A DNA stretch of 64,000 nt from an uncultured Bacteroidales bacterium (GCA_902793405.1 CADBDH010000011.1:62001-126000), one strand, 5' to 3'; numbered from the stretch's first letter, positions 1-9,106 are shown. Program-made: numbers and translations. The notes: generated by a model not told the origin, from the sequence alone.

Positions 1-252
1 ATTGAGGAGCATCTCCTTCTTGATTTCCTCCATTACCTCGGCCTCGTTGTTGGGATCCTTGGCCTGCTGCTTAGCATAGTTGTGGATGTCGGTAAACGAA
101 GCGGAGTCAATGTTCAGAGTCTGTACATCGATCAGGATCTCGTTGTCGTAGATCTCGTCCATGTTGTTGTCCAGCTTGTTGGCGGGCTGAGGAAGAATGC
201 CCTTGGGCTCGATTACTCGGTGGGTACCGAATCTATTTCCGTGTTTCTGCAT
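1..252 (-). CDS. kdd: L-erythro-3,5-diaminohexanoate dehydrogenase, N-terminal part (cut by left edge)
   Basis: The first 84 codons are present, starting at the ATG complementary to 250-252; the rest lies left of the window. The N-terminus (MQKHGNRFGTHRVIEPKG, then DNEILIDVQTLNIDSASF) matches the start of Kdd as I know it. Kdd oxidatively deaminates 3,5-diaminohexanoate to 5-amino-3-oxohexanoate with NAD+, in the cytoplasm, in the lysine fermentation pathway. It is the last visible gene of a minus-strand run atoD-kal-kce-kdd, so the context agrees. A heptamer repeat array separates it from kce. The catalytic domain is not visible, so integrity of the gene cannot be judged. Confidence 0.9.
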   Translation of the reverse strand, partial: MQKHGNRFGTHRVIEPKGILPQPANKLDNNMDEIYDNEILIDVQTLNIDSASFTDIHNYAKQQAKDPNNEAEVMEEIKKEMLLN

Positions 253-300
253 TGTTTAATAGGTTTTAATTGTTAAACGATTATTTTAGTTTTTGGTTTT

Positions 301-370
301 TAGTTCTTAGTTTCCAGTCCCTAGTTTCTAGTTCTTAGTTTCTAGTCCCTAGTCCTTAGTTTCTAGTTTT
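301..370 (-). repeat. Heptamer tandem array A (10 units, kce-kdd gap)
   Basis: Ten consecutive in-phase 7-mers on the plus strand: TAGTTCT, TAGTTTC, CAGTCCC, TAGTTTC, TAGTTCT, TAGTTTC, TAGTCCC, TAGTCCT, TAGTTTC, TAGTTTT. In the transcribed (minus) sense the unit reads CTARRRA. The array abuts the kce stop codon; degenerate copies continue to about 285. It belongs to a family of seven arrays in this window. Confidence 0.85.
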
Positions 371-1203
371 TAGTTGCGCTTGGGGAGACCGAGGATCTCG
401 CGTGCCTCGTCGCTGGTGGCGATAGGACGGCCGAGCTCGTTGGCGATGCGAACCACTTTCTCGACGAGTTCGCCATTGCTCTTGGCAAGCACACCCTTTG
501 ACAGGTAGAGGTTGTCCTCAAAGCCTACGCGCACGTTACCGCCCATAGCGATGGCAGCTGCGGCCATGGGGAAAGCGTGACGGCCAACACCGGTCACTGT
601 CCAGGTCGAACCGGCGGGAATGCCGTTAACTAGCCAGCACAGGTTGGCTACGGTGGCGGGGGTGCAACCGGGAACGCCCAGCACGAAGTTGAACTGCATG
701 GGGTTGCCGGGAACCTCACCCTTGCGGGCCATAGTCAGGATGGTGTCGAGGTGACCCATCTCAAAGCACTCATACTCGGGCTTGATGCCGCGCTCGATCA
801 TGCGCTTACCGAAGGCGCGCATGGTGGGCATCGTGTTGTCGAAAATCTCGTCGCCAAAGTTGCAGGTACCGCAGTCGAGCGTTGCCATCTCGGGCAGCGG
901 GGTCGTGTCGGTTGACTGCAGGCGCTCGTCGGGGGTCATGCCCACGGCACCGCCGGTCGACGGGATAAGGATGACATTGGGGCACACCTTGAGGATGGCC
1001 TCTTCACACTCCTGGAAGCGGGCACGGTCCTGGGTGGGGGTGCCGTCGTCCCAGCGCACGTGCAGGTGAACGATAGCAGCACCGGCATCAACAGCCGACT
1101 TGGCCTCACGAACGATTTCTTCTACGGTATAGGGCACGTTGGGGTTCTGCTCCTTGGTGACCTCGGCGCCGCAGATGGCGGCAGTGATAATCAGTTTATC
1201 CAT
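370..1203 (-). CDS. kce: 3-keto-5-aminohexanoate cleavage enzyme (BKACE/DUF849 family)
   Basis: Kce condenses 5-amino-3-oxohexanoate with acetyl-CoA to give acetoacetate and 3-aminobutyryl-CoA, the central step of lysine fermentation. The 277-residue protein is full length for this zinc-dependent TIM-barrel family. Visible features are the N-terminal AAICGAEVTKEQNP segment, the zinc-ligand HLH motif near residues 46-48, and the strand segment STGGAVGMTPDER. Flanking kal upstream and kdd downstream on the same strand make this activity much more likely than another BKACE specificity. The start at 1203 is the only sensible ATG. Confidence 0.93.
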   Translation of the reverse strand: MDKLIITAAICGAEVTKEQNPNVPYTVEEIVREAKSAVDAGAAIVHLHVRWDDGTPTQDRARFQECEEAILKVCPNVILIPSTGGAVGMTPDERLQSTDTTPLPEMATLDCGTCNFGDEIFDNTMPTMRAFGKRMIERGIKPEYECFEMGHLDTILTMARKGEVPGNPMQFNFVLGVPGCTPATVANLCWLVNGIPAGSTWTVTGVGRHAFPMAAAAIAMGGNVRVGFEDNLYLSKGVLAKSNGELVEKVVRIANELGRPIATSDEAREILGLPKRN

Positions 1204-1213
1204 TTTTCTGTTG

Positions 1214-1241
1214 TAAGTTTTTAGTCTTAAGTTGTAAGTAT
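1214..1241 (-). repeat. Heptamer tandem array B (4 units, kal-kce gap)
   Basis: Four in-phase 7-mers on the plus strand: TAAGTTT, TTAGTCT, TAAGTTG, TAAGTAT. In the transcribed sense they read as CTTARRA-like units. They lie between the kal stop and the kce start in the same operon as arrays A and C. Confidence 0.65.
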
Positions 1242-1261
1242 GATTACTATCGCCTAAAACC

Positions 1262-1651
1262 TTATTTCTTGCGTTGGCAGTCTTTGGGGGTTACACAGGT
1301 TCCAGACGCGCGGCAAACGACCACGGGCTCGTCGAGGATGTCGGCTGCAGATGCCGAGATGTCGGGGCGTGCCTGAGCCACCTTGCGTGCCTCAAACATC
1401 ATGTGACGTGAGGTGTTGCCCTCGCGGTCAATCCAACCTTCGGCCTCGATAAAGTCGCCGGCATAAACGGGAGCCAGGAACTCGATGTTGTCATAGGCAC
1501 AGAAGAGGCCCTCGTCGCCGTCGCGCATAATCAACAGCTCGGTAGCCACGTCACCAAACAGGTGAACCATGTGTGCACCGTCAACCAAGTTGCCACCGTA
1601 GTGTGCGTCCTTTGCGCTCATGCGCAGTCTGATCATTGTCTTGTATTCCAT
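1262..1651 (-). CDS. kal: 3-aminobutyryl-CoA ammonia-lyase
   Basis: Kal removes ammonia from L-3-aminobutyryl-CoA to give crotonyl-CoA, the step after Kce. The 129-residue protein has the family's usual size and a small hotdog-type fold. Segments recognised from Kal proteins are [48 protein letters not shown], and a C-terminal [16 protein letters not shown]. It sits directly between atoD and kce in a pathway operon. The start at 1651 gives the expected N-terminus [12 protein letters not shown]. Confidence 0.93.
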   Translation of the reverse strand: MEYKTMIRLRMSAKDAHYGGNLVDGAHMVHLFGDVATELLIMRDGDEGLFCAYDNIEFLAPVYAGDFIEAEGWIDREGNTSRHMMFEARKVAQARPDISASAADILDEPVVVCRASGTCVTPKDCQRKK

Positions 1652-1653
1652 TT

Positions 1654-1695
1654 CAGTCCTTAGTTTTAAGTTTCTAGTCCTCAGTCCTTAGTTTC
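1654..1695 (-). repeat. Heptamer tandem array C (6 units, atoD-kal gap)
   Basis: Six in-phase 7-mers on the plus strand: CAGTCCT, TAGTTTT, AAGTTTC, TAGTCCT, CAGTCCT, TAGTTTC. In the transcribed sense the units read CTARRRA (CTAAGGA, CTGAGGA, CTAGAAA). The array fills almost the whole 50-bp gap between two co-transcribed genes. Confidence 0.82.
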
Positions 1696-1701
1696 CGGTT
1701 A

Positions 1702-2352
1702 TTACTTCTCCACGTAGATGCCGTCAACATAGATACCTGATGCATGAACGTGCTCAGGAGCGATTTCGCCAACGGGAACCAGTTTCTCGGCCTCAACGAC
1801 TACATAGTCGGCTGCGGTGGCCATCAGGGGGTTGAAGTTGTTGGTGGTGCCCAGGAAGACCATGTTGCCAAATTCGTCAACGATATTGGCACGCAGGAAG
1901 GCGATGTCGGCACGCAGGGGCTTCTCCAGCAAGAAGTCCTGACCGTCAACCTTGATAATCTCCTTGCCATCGGCCATGATGGTGCCCAGACCTGTGGGAG
2001 TCAGCACGCCACCCAGACCAGCACCTGCTGCACGGATGCGCTCGGCCAGAGTACCCTGGGGAACATATTCCACGATGAGGGTGCCCTCATTCTTCTGCAA
2101 AGCAGTCTGCTTGTTGGTACCCGTGTGGGAAACGATGGCTTTCTTAACCTGGTGATTGCTGACCAACTTGCCGTGAGCCACCTCGTCGTAGGCGGTGTCG
2201 TTAGCGATGATGGTAAGACCCTTTACACCTTTTTCAACAATGGCGTCGATGATCTGGGTGGCACTGCCGTTACCCAAGAAACCGCCAAACATGATTGTCA
2301 TACCGTCCTGTACTTTCTCGACGGCTTGTTCCAATGTGATTTGTTTGTTCAT
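1702..2352 (-). CDS. atoD: Acetate/butyrate:acetoacetate CoA-transferase, alpha subunit
   Basis: The alpha subunit of a two-subunit CoA-transferase that moves CoA between butyryl-CoA (or acetyl-CoA) and acetoacetate. In lysine fermentation it activates the acetoacetate made by Kce and releases butyrate. The 216-residue length, the N-terminal GMTIMFGGFLGNGSATQIID loop and the GAGLGGVLTPTGLGT segment are typical of the AtoD/ScoA family. It is the first gene of the minus-strand operon. The beta subunit (atoA) is not next to it, which is unusual. It may lie further along the operon beyond the left edge or elsewhere. Confidence 0.88.
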   Translation of the reverse strand: MNKQITLEQAVEKVQDGMTIMFGGFLGNGSATQIIDAIVEKGVKGLTIIANDTAYDEVAHGKLVSNHQVKKAIVSHTGTNKQTALQKNEGTLIVEYVPQGTLAERIRAAGAGLGGVLTPTGLGTIMADGKEIIKVDGQDFLLEKPLRADIAFLRANIVDEFGNMVFLGTTNNFNPLMATAADYVVVEAEKLVPVGEIAPEHVHASGIYVDGIYVEK

Positions 2353-2398
2353 AATGATTATGTTTTGTAATATATCGGTTTATGTCTAATATTGGGTG

Positions 2399-2406
2399 CA
2401 AATATA
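2399..2406 (-). promoter_or_regulatory. Bacteroidota -7 box for the lysine fermentation operon
   Basis: On the minus strand the sequence is TATATTTG, matching TAnnTTTG, 46 bp upstream of the atoD ATG. A TTG lies on the correct side but only 12 bp away rather than about 20, so the -33 element is uncertain. Confidence 0.5.
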
Positions 2407-2532
2407 GAAAAATTTCCTCAAAGAATAAACCCTTTGTCTTCTTTTTTTTATTAATGTATATATAATCTCTACAATGACAGGGATTTGCAAGTTATTGACA
2501 AAATGAAAAAAAATGACAAAAGGACGTAAAAA

Positions 2533-2569
2533 TGCCCGTCCTCACGCAGTTTGCGCGTGAAAACGGGCA
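2533..2569 (-). terminator. Rho-independent terminator of alaS
   Basis: On the minus strand TGCCCGT and TCACGC pair with GCGTGA and ACGGGCA, and the stem is followed by a run of five T and then T-rich sequence. It lies 26 bp beyond the alaS stop codon. The rest of the 243-bp gap holds only the atoD promoter and AT-rich sequence. Confidence 0.8.
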
Positions 2570-2595
2570 CGATTCGGTCGGTCCCTAACGTGGGA

Positions 2596-5214
2596 TTACA
2601 GGCCTAATGCCTGGCGCATGGCGACCATGGCATCGTCAAGGCCTTGAGGATTGCGTCCTCCAGCCTGAGCAAAGTGGGGCTGGCCTCCACCGCCGCCCTG
2701 GATGCACTTGGCAGCACCACGCACGATATCGCCAGCCTTCTTGCCACTCTTGACAATGTCCTCGCTGAGCATAACGGTCAGCATGGGCTTGCCCTCGAAT
2801 TGGGTGGCAGCCAGGAATGCGGTCTGGGTGGGACAGTCGGCCTTAACGGTGAGAGCAACGCCCTTGACGACGTCGGGAATGCGTTCACCGGTCAAGGTGA
2901 CGATGGTCATGCCATTCTCTTGTTTAGCCTCGTTCACGACTTGTTTCGACAGGATAGCGATGCGCTGTTTCATGAAGTCGTCCACCTGTTTCTTGAGGTC
3001 GGCATTCTCTGTGAGTGACTTCTGCAATGCGGCAATGGCATCAGGAGCATTGTTGAGCAGTTCCTTGACCTTGCCTAAAGTATCCTGGACCTGGTCCAGC
3101 ATCTCCTCGACGCGCTCGCCAGTAACGGCCTCGATGCGTCGGATACCAGCGGCGATGCTGCTCTCGCTGACGATGCGCACCATGCCGATGTTGCCCGTGT
3201 TGCACACGTGTGTACCACCGCACAACTCAACCGAGTCACCATACTTGATGACACGAACGCGGTCGCCGTACTTCTCTCCGAAGAGTGCCATTGCGCCCAT
3301 CTGACGGGCCTCATCGATTGGCATTTCGCGGTGTTCCTCGCGCTGGATCGCCGAACGGATCATCTTATTGGCCAAATGCTCCACCTGACGGATTTCCTCA
3401 GGGGTCACCTTGCGGAAATGCGAGAAGTCGAAACGCAATGAAACCGGATCCACATAGGAGCCCTTCTGCTCCACATGTGTGCCCAAAACCTGACGCAGTG
3501 CGGCATGCAGCAAGTGGGTTGCCGTGTGGTTGCACTCGGTAGCATGACGTGCATCCAAGTCGATAGTTGCATGCAGGGTAGCATTCACGTCACTGGGCAG
3601 TTTGGCCGTGATGTGAACCGGCAGATTGTTCTCGCGTTTGGTATCGGTTACCTCGATGACCTCGTTGCCCAGGGCCAAGGTGCCGCGGTCGCCTACCTGG
3701 CCACCCATCTCGGCATAGAACGGCGTGCGGTCCAGCACAATCTGGTAGAAGGACTTGTTCTTCTGTGTCACCTTGCGGTAGCGCAGGATGTTCACGTCGC
3801 ACTCGTTGAGGTCATAGCCCACAAATTCGGTCACGCCATCCTTGAGTTCCACCCAGTCGGTAGCCTCGACAGCGGCGGCGTTGCGTGCGCGCTGTTTCTG
3901 CTTCTGCATCTCGACGTTGAATTCCTCCTCGTTGACGGTCATGCCGTTCTCGCGCAGGATGAGCTCGGTCAAGTCCAAGGGGAAACCGAAGGTGTCATAG
4001 AGGGTGAACGCCTCCTTGCCGTCGACAACGGTCTTGCCGGCAGCCTTGGTGTCGGCCATGACTTTATCAATCAGCTTCATGCCCGTTTCCAGGGTGCGCA
4101 GGAATGCATCTTCCTCCTCTTTGGTCACGTGCTTGATGAGGTCGGCCTGGGCTTTGATCTCGGGATAGGCCTCGCCCATACTCTCGATGAGCGTGTCGAT
4201 GAGGCGATACATGAAGGCCTCGCGGAATCCCAAGAAGGTGTAGCCGTAACGCACGGCACGGCGCAGGATGCGGCGAATGACGTAGCCGGCCTTGGCATTG
4301 CTGGGCAACTGACCGTCGGCTACCGAGAACGCTATGGTGCGCACATGGTCGGCCACCACGCGCATGGCGATGTCCACGTCCTTGTTCTCGCCATATTTCT
4401 TGCCGCACATCTCACCCAATTTGCCGATGAGGGGCTGGAACACGTCGGTATCATAGTTGGATTTCTTGCCCTGCAGAGCCATACACAGGCGCTCCAGGCC
4501 CATACCGGTGTCGATTACCTTGTTGGGCAGCGGCTCGAGCGAGCCGTCCACCTTGCGGTTATACTGCATGAACACTAGGTTCCAAATCTCGATGACCAGA
4601 GGATTGTCCTTGTTGACGAGGGATGCGCCGGGAACAGCGGCTTTCTCCTCCTCGCTACGCAGGTCGATGTGAATCTCGCTACAGGGGCCGCAGGGACCGG
4701 TGTCACCCATCTCCCAGAAGTTGTCGTGGGCATTGCCGTTCAGGATGTGGTCCTGGGGCAGATGAGCCTCCCAGAATTTGGCGGCCTCATCGTCACGGCT
4801 CACGCCGATGCTCTCGTCGCCCTCAAAGACGGTGGCATAAAGGTTCTTGGGGTCCAATTTATACACATTAACCAGCAGGTCCCATGCCCAATCGATGGCC
4901 TCGTGCTTGAAATAGTCACCAAATGACCAGTTGCCCAACATCTCGAACATCGTGTGATGGTAGGTGTCGTGTCCCACTTCTTCAAGGTCGTTGTGCTTGC
5001 CGCTCACGCGCAGGCACTTCTGTGAGTCGGCCACACGGCGCCATTGGGCTTCCTTGTTGCCCAGGATGATGTCTTTAAACTGGTTCATGCCAGCATTGGT
5101 AAACATGAGTGTAGGATCGTCCTTGATTACCATAGGGGCCGAAGGCACAATGTGGTGCCCGTGCTCCTCGAAGTAACGTTTGAAGGTCTCTCGGATTTCT
5201 TTTGCAGTAAGCAT
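2596..5214 (-). CDS. alaS: Alanine--tRNA ligase
   Basis: Charges tRNA-Ala with alanine and edits mischarged Ser/Gly. The chosen start (5214) gives [20 protein letters not shown], the canonical AlaRS N-terminus. An ATG 15 codons upstream would add an unrelated leader. The 872-residue protein carries the class II aminoacylation domain, the editing domain with the zinc motif [13 protein letters not shown], the partner cysteine motif ELCGGTHV, and the C-Ala domain ending [14 protein letters not shown]. It has its own terminator and a promoter that overlaps that of the divergent MerR-type gene. Confidence 0.97.
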   Translation of the reverse strand: MLTAKEIRETFKRYFEEHGHHIVPSAPMVIKDDPTLMFTNAGMNQFKDIILGNKEAQWRRVADSQKCLRVSGKHNDLEEVGHDTYHHTMFEMLGNWSFGDYFKHEAIDWAWDLLVNVYKLDPKNLYATVFEGDESIGVSRDDEAAKFWEAHLPQDHILNGNAHDNFWEMGDTGPCGPCSEIHIDLRSEEEKAAVPGASLVNKDNPLVIEIWNLVFMQYNRKVDGSLEPLPNKVIDTGMGLERLCMALQGKKSNYDTDVFQPLIGKLGEMCGKKYGENKDVDIAMRVVADHVRTIAFSVADGQLPSNAKAGYVIRRILRRAVRYGYTFLGFREAFMYRLIDTLIESMGEAYPEIKAQADLIKHVTKEEEDAFLRTLETGMKLIDKVMADTKAAGKTVVDGKEAFTLYDTFGFPLDLTELILRENGMTVNEEEFNVEMQKQKQRARNAAAVEATDWVELKDGVTEFVGYDLNECDVNILRYRKVTQKNKSFYQIVLDRTPFYAEMGGQVGDRGTLALGNEVIEVTDTKRENNLPVHITAKLPSDVNATLHATIDLDARHATECNHTATHLLHAALRQVLGTHVEQKGSYVDPVSLRFDFSHFRKVTPEEIRQVEHLANKMIRSAIQREEHREMPIDEARQMGAMALFGEKYGDRVRVIKYGDSVELCGGTHVCNTGNIGMVRIVSESSIAAGIRRIEAVTGERVEEMLDQVQDTLGKVKELLNNAPDAIAALQKSLTENADLKKQVDDFMKQRIAILSKQVVNEAKQENGMTIVTLTGERIPDVVKGVALTVKADCPTQTAFLAATQFEGKPMLTVMLSEDIVKSGKKAGDIVRGAAKCIQGGGGGQPHFAQAGGRNPQGLDDAMVAMRQALGL

Positions 5215-5253
5215 AATATTTTGTCTTAATATGTTATAAATGTTCGATTTTTG

Positions 5254-5284
5254 TTGCAAAGTCTAAACTATTTGTTTACCTTTG
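5254..5284 (+). promoter_or_regulatory. Promoter of the MerR-family gene
   Basis: TTG at 5254-5256 and TACCTTTG at 5277-5284 are separated by 20 bp, a near-ideal Bacteroidota sigma-ABfr promoter. The box ends 54 bp before the MerR-family ATG. Confidence 0.72.
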
Positions 5285-5303
5285 CCGTGTTGTTATCAAA
5301 CCG

Positions 5304-5334
5304 CAAAGATACTCAATTCTATCAATTTGTGCAA
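5304..5334 (-). promoter_or_regulatory. Promoter of alaS
   Basis: On the minus strand TTG (complement of 5332-5334) and TATCTTTG (complement of 5304-5311) are separated by 20 bp. This promoter fires leftward toward alaS. It sits just inside the start of the rightward transcript, so the two promoters face each other. Confidence 0.6.
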
Positions 5335-5338
5335 GACC

Positions 5339-5695
5339 ATGCAAGAACTGGATAAAAAATTCTACAGAATCGGTGATGTTTCGGAGATTTTGGGAATCCC
5401 CGAGTCCACCTTGCGCTACTGGGAGTCGCAATTCACCATCATCAAGCCCAAACGCAACAAAAAGAACATCCGCTACTACACTCCGCACGACATTGAGATG
5501 ATTAGCCGTGTTTACTATCTGGTGAAAGAAAAAGGCCTGAAGCTGGATGCAGCCCAGGCCCAAATCAGGCACAACCGCGATGGCGTTGACAAGCGTTTTG
5601 ATGCTATCGTCCAGCTCAAGTCCATCAGGGACCAACTGGTCATCTTCCAGAATACCCTTGACGAGCTGTTCCCCGACGTTCCCGCCCAACGTTAA
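5339..5695 (+). CDS. MerR-family DNA-binding regulator
   Basis: A 118-residue protein with an N-terminal winged-helix MerR domain (YRIGDVSEILGIPESTLRYW, residues 8-27; KRNKKNIRYYTPHDIEMI follows) and a short helical tail. It lacks the cysteine-rich or large effector-binding domain of classical metal or drug sensors. Bacteroidota commonly carry such short MerR proteins, and their ligand is unknown to me. I start at the ATG at 5339 because the upstream in-frame ATG at 5282 lies on the promoter -7 box. It is divergent from alaS. Confidence 0.88.
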   Translation: MQELDKKFYRIGDVSEILGIPESTLRYWESQFTIIKPKRNKKNIRYYTPHDIEMISRVYYLVKEKGLKLDAAQAQIRHNRDGVDKRFDAIVQLKSIRDQLVIFQNTLDELFPDVPAQR

Positions 5696-5755
5696 GAGCA
5701 GAAACATTTATCAGCAGCCTTACAGATTCTTTTATAAGAACTGACGACAAAAAAA

Positions 5756-5791
5756 GTCTGGCAACTTGCGGTATTCCGCTTGTTGCCAGAC
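5756..5791 (-). terminator. Terminator of the FadL-like gene
   Basis: GTCTGGCAAC pairs with GTTGCCAGAC around a short inner stem (GCGG/CCGC). On the minus strand the hairpin runs into seven T. It lies about 50 bp past the stop codon at 5843. There is no T-tract on the plus side, so it serves the minus-strand gene. Confidence 0.82.
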
Positions 5792-5842
5792 TCTCTAATG
5801 ATACTTATTAAAAACGTAATCTCTGGGTTTCGGGATTTTGTG

Positions 5843-7531
5843 TTAGAACCTCATTCCCAGTGTAAGGGAGATGCGGTTGTTGTGGTCAGTGACTTTGGCA
5901 CTCACGTTGGGAATGTAAAGCATGACGTCGTTGACGGGAGAGAAAGCGTTGTAAACGCTGTTGCGGATCTTGTGCACGTAGGCCAAGTCACCATAGAATG
6001 AGCGGTAATGATAACCCAAGCCGCAAGTGATGTGGTGTACAGTATTGTCATACTGGTAGGCGGGATTGGTGCCCACAGTGATGATATTGTAATCGTACTC
6101 GTCAACACCCTTCTCGACCTGTGAGGTCTTGACGCTGTAACCTGCACGCAGGCTCCAGTTGGGGTTCACACGGTACTCGCCACCAACGCGAATGATGTGA
6201 GAGGGCTTGAAGTAGCGCTTCACATTGTCGGTCACATCGGGATAGTTGTTCCCGCGAGTGTCACCAATGCGCATGGTCTCGTTAGCCACATACTCATAAT
6301 CCATGCTGAGGATGCCCTTGGTGCCGATGACTCCTGCAACGCTGCCCATGAAACGCCAAGGTGTGGACATGGTGTAGCTGCTCGAGTAGTCATAGCCTTC
6401 GTTGCTGCCCTTATCGGCGCGATAAAGCTGTACGCCATCCTGGTATGCCTTGAGACTGGCACTTACATAATAGGTATCGCGCATATCATAGTAGGTGGGC
6501 GTGTGGAATGCGGCACCAATGCGCAGCGCCTGAGTGGGACGCCAGATAAGGCCGAACTTGAAGTTCACACCAGTACCCTCGCTGTGCAGATAATTGAACA
6601 GGCCCCATTCGGCACGCGTGTTGCCCAGGTTATTGATGACGGGATACAAAACGTCATCGGTTCCTTTCTTGATATAGGCATCATCCAGGTTTTCCTCATA
6701 GGACTGGAAACTCCTGTAATCCATGTCAAGGATGCCAAAATCGAGACCCCAGTACAACTTGTTGGCGATGTTGCCACCGAAGGCGATATTGTACTCATCG
6801 GCATGGCCACGCTCGTCTACCTCATAGTAAGCATTACCGGTAGTGCCTTTACCATAGAGACCTTGAACTAATGATCCGTACTTTGAGTAGCCATCCTCGT
6901 CAAAATCATAGTCACCTTCGTCGTTGGGCAGTGCGAAATGATTGATGATTCCGGCATAGCCTCCATCGACAGTGGGCATATCATAGAGGGTTACAGCTGC
7001 CCAGGGAGCATAGCCATCGAAGTAGGGATTGAAGTCCTCGGTCCAGTACAAATCGTCATGGGTGAAGCCAGGCACGTTGACAAACTCGTCGGCAATGAAA
7101 TTGCTCATCGATTCCTGGATGTTGGCCACACCACCCATGTAGTGGCGGTTAAATGACTTCAGGCGATTGTAGGTGAAACCGAAGTTGAGGTTGGGCACGG
7201 TTTCGCTGTTGAGGCGAATGGCGCCGATGTAACCCACATTGTTCACATTGAACTTGGTGCTGTTGATCTTGTCAACACCTGACGAGGTGCTGTTGATATC
7301 TACACCGAGGGTGATTCCCAGGTCAGAGTTGCGATAGACACCGATACCACCAGGATTCTGGGTGAGCACCGAGAGATCGCCGCCCAGGGCTCCGAAGGCC
7401 CCCGCCATAGATTGGAAGCGCGAGGTGCCTCGGAGTTCGTCTTGGGACAATTGCAGGACATCAAAAGCGTCCTGAGCGTTTATCAGTAAAGGAAGTCCGC
7501 ACAACAGGAGGGCAAAAACTTTCTTCTTCAT
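5843..7531 (-). CDS. OmpP1/FadL-type outer-membrane transport protein
   Basis: A 562-residue protein with a Sec signal peptide (MKKKVFALLLCGLPLLINAQ) followed by the family signature region DELRGTSRFQSMAGAFGALG and TQNPGGIGVYRNSDLG. Alternating hydrophobic strands run to a C-terminal aromatic residue (LTLGMRF) typical of beta-barrel insertion. FadL-type barrels pass hydrophobic molecules across the outer membrane. In Bacteroidota, members are often annotated as hemin receptors without proof. The true substrate is not visible here. It lies 61 bp downstream of the Trp/Tyr-rich secreted protein on the same strand and may share its transcript. Confidence 0.85.
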   Translation of the reverse strand: MKKKVFALLLCGLPLLINAQDAFDVLQLSQDELRGTSRFQSMAGAFGALGGDLSVLTQNPGGIGVYRNSDLGITLGVDINSTSSGVDKINSTKFNVNNVGYIGAIRLNSETVPNLNFGFTYNRLKSFNRHYMGGVANIQESMSNFIADEFVNVPGFTHDDLYWTEDFNPYFDGYAPWAAVTLYDMPTVDGGYAGIINHFALPNDEGDYDFDEDGYSKYGSLVQGLYGKGTTGNAYYEVDERGHADEYNIAFGGNIANKLYWGLDFGILDMDYRSFQSYEENLDDAYIKKGTDDVLYPVINNLGNTRAEWGLFNYLHSEGTGVNFKFGLIWRPTQALRIGAAFHTPTYYDMRDTYYVSASLKAYQDGVQLYRADKGSNEGYDYSSSYTMSTPWRFMGSVAGVIGTKGILSMDYEYVANETMRIGDTRGNNYPDVTDNVKRYFKPSHIIRVGGEYRVNPNWSLRAGYSVKTSQVEKGVDEYDYNIITVGTNPAYQYDNTVHHITCGLGYHYRSFYGDLAYVHKIRNSVYNAFSPVNDVMLYIPNVSAKVTDHNNRISLTLGMRF

Positions 7532-7592
7532 AGCGTCAAATTGTTTGGTTTAGTTCAACTTTTAGTTATAGTGTGTGTCAGAAAGGATTGGC

Positions 7593-8813
7593 TCAGCGAC
7601 GACGTCCACCGCCTCCTGACGAACCGCCATGGCTGCCACCGCCACTGGAGCGGCTGCCAGACGAACCGCTACTGAACGAACCACTGCTGCCGTGTGAGCC
7701 ACTGCTGCCATGTGAATAGGATCCACTGCTGCGTGAGCTGCCACTGTTGTAGGAGTTGGTGCTGCGTGGGCCGCTGCTGCGCGAACTGCTGCCACCACTG
7801 TAGGAACCAGTGCTGCGCGATACTGCACCGCTGCGCGAGGTCACGCCGCTACTATTGCGCGAGCCCATATTGCCGCCATGTGAAGTGGCATATCCGCTGC
7901 GGTTGCGGTTGCCAGACATGCCTACACTCGAACGGTTGCCATCGGTACCGCGAGGCGCGATGCTATTGCGGTTGCTGCTTGTTCCGTCAACACGTCCGCG
8001 GGTATTGCGGTTGGCTGCCAGACCGGCACGTTGTCCTGCTGTGTATCCGTTGTTGTGATGGTAATTGTGAGTGGGTCTTCCCGTGTGTGAATAGTTGTGT
8101 CCGGACCAGCCCCAGTCAGCATAGTGGTGTCCCCAGCCCCAGTGGTTGAAGCCCCACCAGCCGTAATACGGACTGCCCCAATAGCTATACCAGCCGTATC
8201 TCCAAGGGGAGTAACTATAGTACCAAGGGCTGTAGTACCATGCTCTGTACCAAGGTGTATACCATCCAGTGTACCAGGGCTCATACCATCCCGTGTACCA
8301 GGGATAATAAGAGGCACCCCAGCCATAAGAATAATTATAGCCCCAATCGCTTCCCACAATCAGGTTGATGGTGGGTGACTCGTCGTAATAGAGTTCTACC
8401 AGGTCATCGTCATCGCTCAGGATCACAATGTCCGGGTTGTAGAAACGCTCGATGCGACGGGTGTTGGCAAAGGCGTCCTCTTCATAGACAGAGTCAACAT
8501 CGAAATAGATGGTATCACCATTGATGTCAATCTCATAGTTGGTCTGAGCGGTGGGCTCATAGGCACCACGGCGGTTGTACTCGTCAACATCGCGCTCGGT
8601 GCGATAATTGCTGTTAGCAACAACCTGGTACTTCTCAGGAACCTCACCATAGACGGCAACAGTCTTCACAGGCGTTTCGGCCTTGACCTTCTTGGTCTTG
8701 GTCGTCGTCTGGGCCTTGGATGCATCGTAATAGATGTCATCGTAGTCCTGTGCCTGTAGCGATCCGGCAGTCAACGCCATCACGCCCAATAATCCTAAAA
8801 TACGGTACTTCAT
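7593..8813 (-). CDS. Secreted low-complexity protein with Trp/Tyr repeats and Ser/Gly-rich tail
   Basis: Function not recognised. The 406-residue protein starts at 8813 with a signal peptide ending LTAGSLQAQ; upstream in-frame ATGs only add AT-rich leader. Roughly residues 20-160 are acidic with ordinary composition (TNYEIDINGDTIYFDVDSVY). Residues 170-240 hold tandem aromatic repeats: PWYTGWYE, PWYTGWYT, PWYRAWYY, SPWYYSY. A His-rich stretch follows (NHWGWGHHYADWG, THNYHHNN). The last 140 residues are almost entirely Ser, Gly, Arg and Asn, ending GGGGRRR. Such composition suggests a surface or matrix protein, which is inference. Low-complexity DNA here produces several spurious frames. Confidence 0.8.
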   Translation of the reverse strand: MKYRILGLLGVMALTAGSLQAQDYDDIYYDASKAQTTTKTKKVKAETPVKTVAVYGEVPEKYQVVANSNYRTERDVDEYNRRGAYEPTAQTNYEIDINGDTIYFDVDSVYEEDAFANTRRIERFYNPDIVILSDDDDLVELYYDESPTINLIVGSDWGYNYSYGWGASYYPWYTGWYEPWYTGWYTPWYRAWYYSPWYYSYSPWRYGWYSYWGSPYYGWWGFNHWGWGHHYADWGWSGHNYSHTGRPTHNYHHNNGYTAGQRAGLAANRNTRGRVDGTSSNRNSIAPRGTDGNRSSVGMSGNRNRSGYATSHGGNMGSRNSSGVTSRSGAVSRSTGSYSGGSSSRSSGPRSTNSYNSGSSRSSGSYSHGSSGSHGSSGSFSSGSSGSRSSGGGSHGGSSGGGGRRR

Positions 8814-9106
8814 AATCCAATTACGTTTTAAAAAGTTCATTAATATTGTATAGTCGTTTTGTCTTTTAGACCTTTTTAAATTAAAAAAGTTTAAGTTGTC
8901 TGAAAAAAACAATTTTTAAAAGCGTTGCAAGATATAAAGTAAAAAGACACTGGCGTCACTTTTTTCAGTGAAAAAATGCTAAATGCGTGTATTTTTTACT
9001 TTTAATCCACTGGCATATAGCAAAAATCGTGCCATTCGGTCGCGTTAAATGCCTTGACAGAGGCACTTGACAGTTTTTGCTGGAGAGTGAATTGCGAAAA
9101 AATATT

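Noticed and set aside
285-372. CRISPR array
   Set aside because: The repeat period is 7 bp with no spacers and no cas genes; it is a tandem heptamer array.
5282-5338. Upstream start for the MerR-family gene
   Set aside because: It would begin in the -7 promoter box and add residues with no similarity to MerR proteins.
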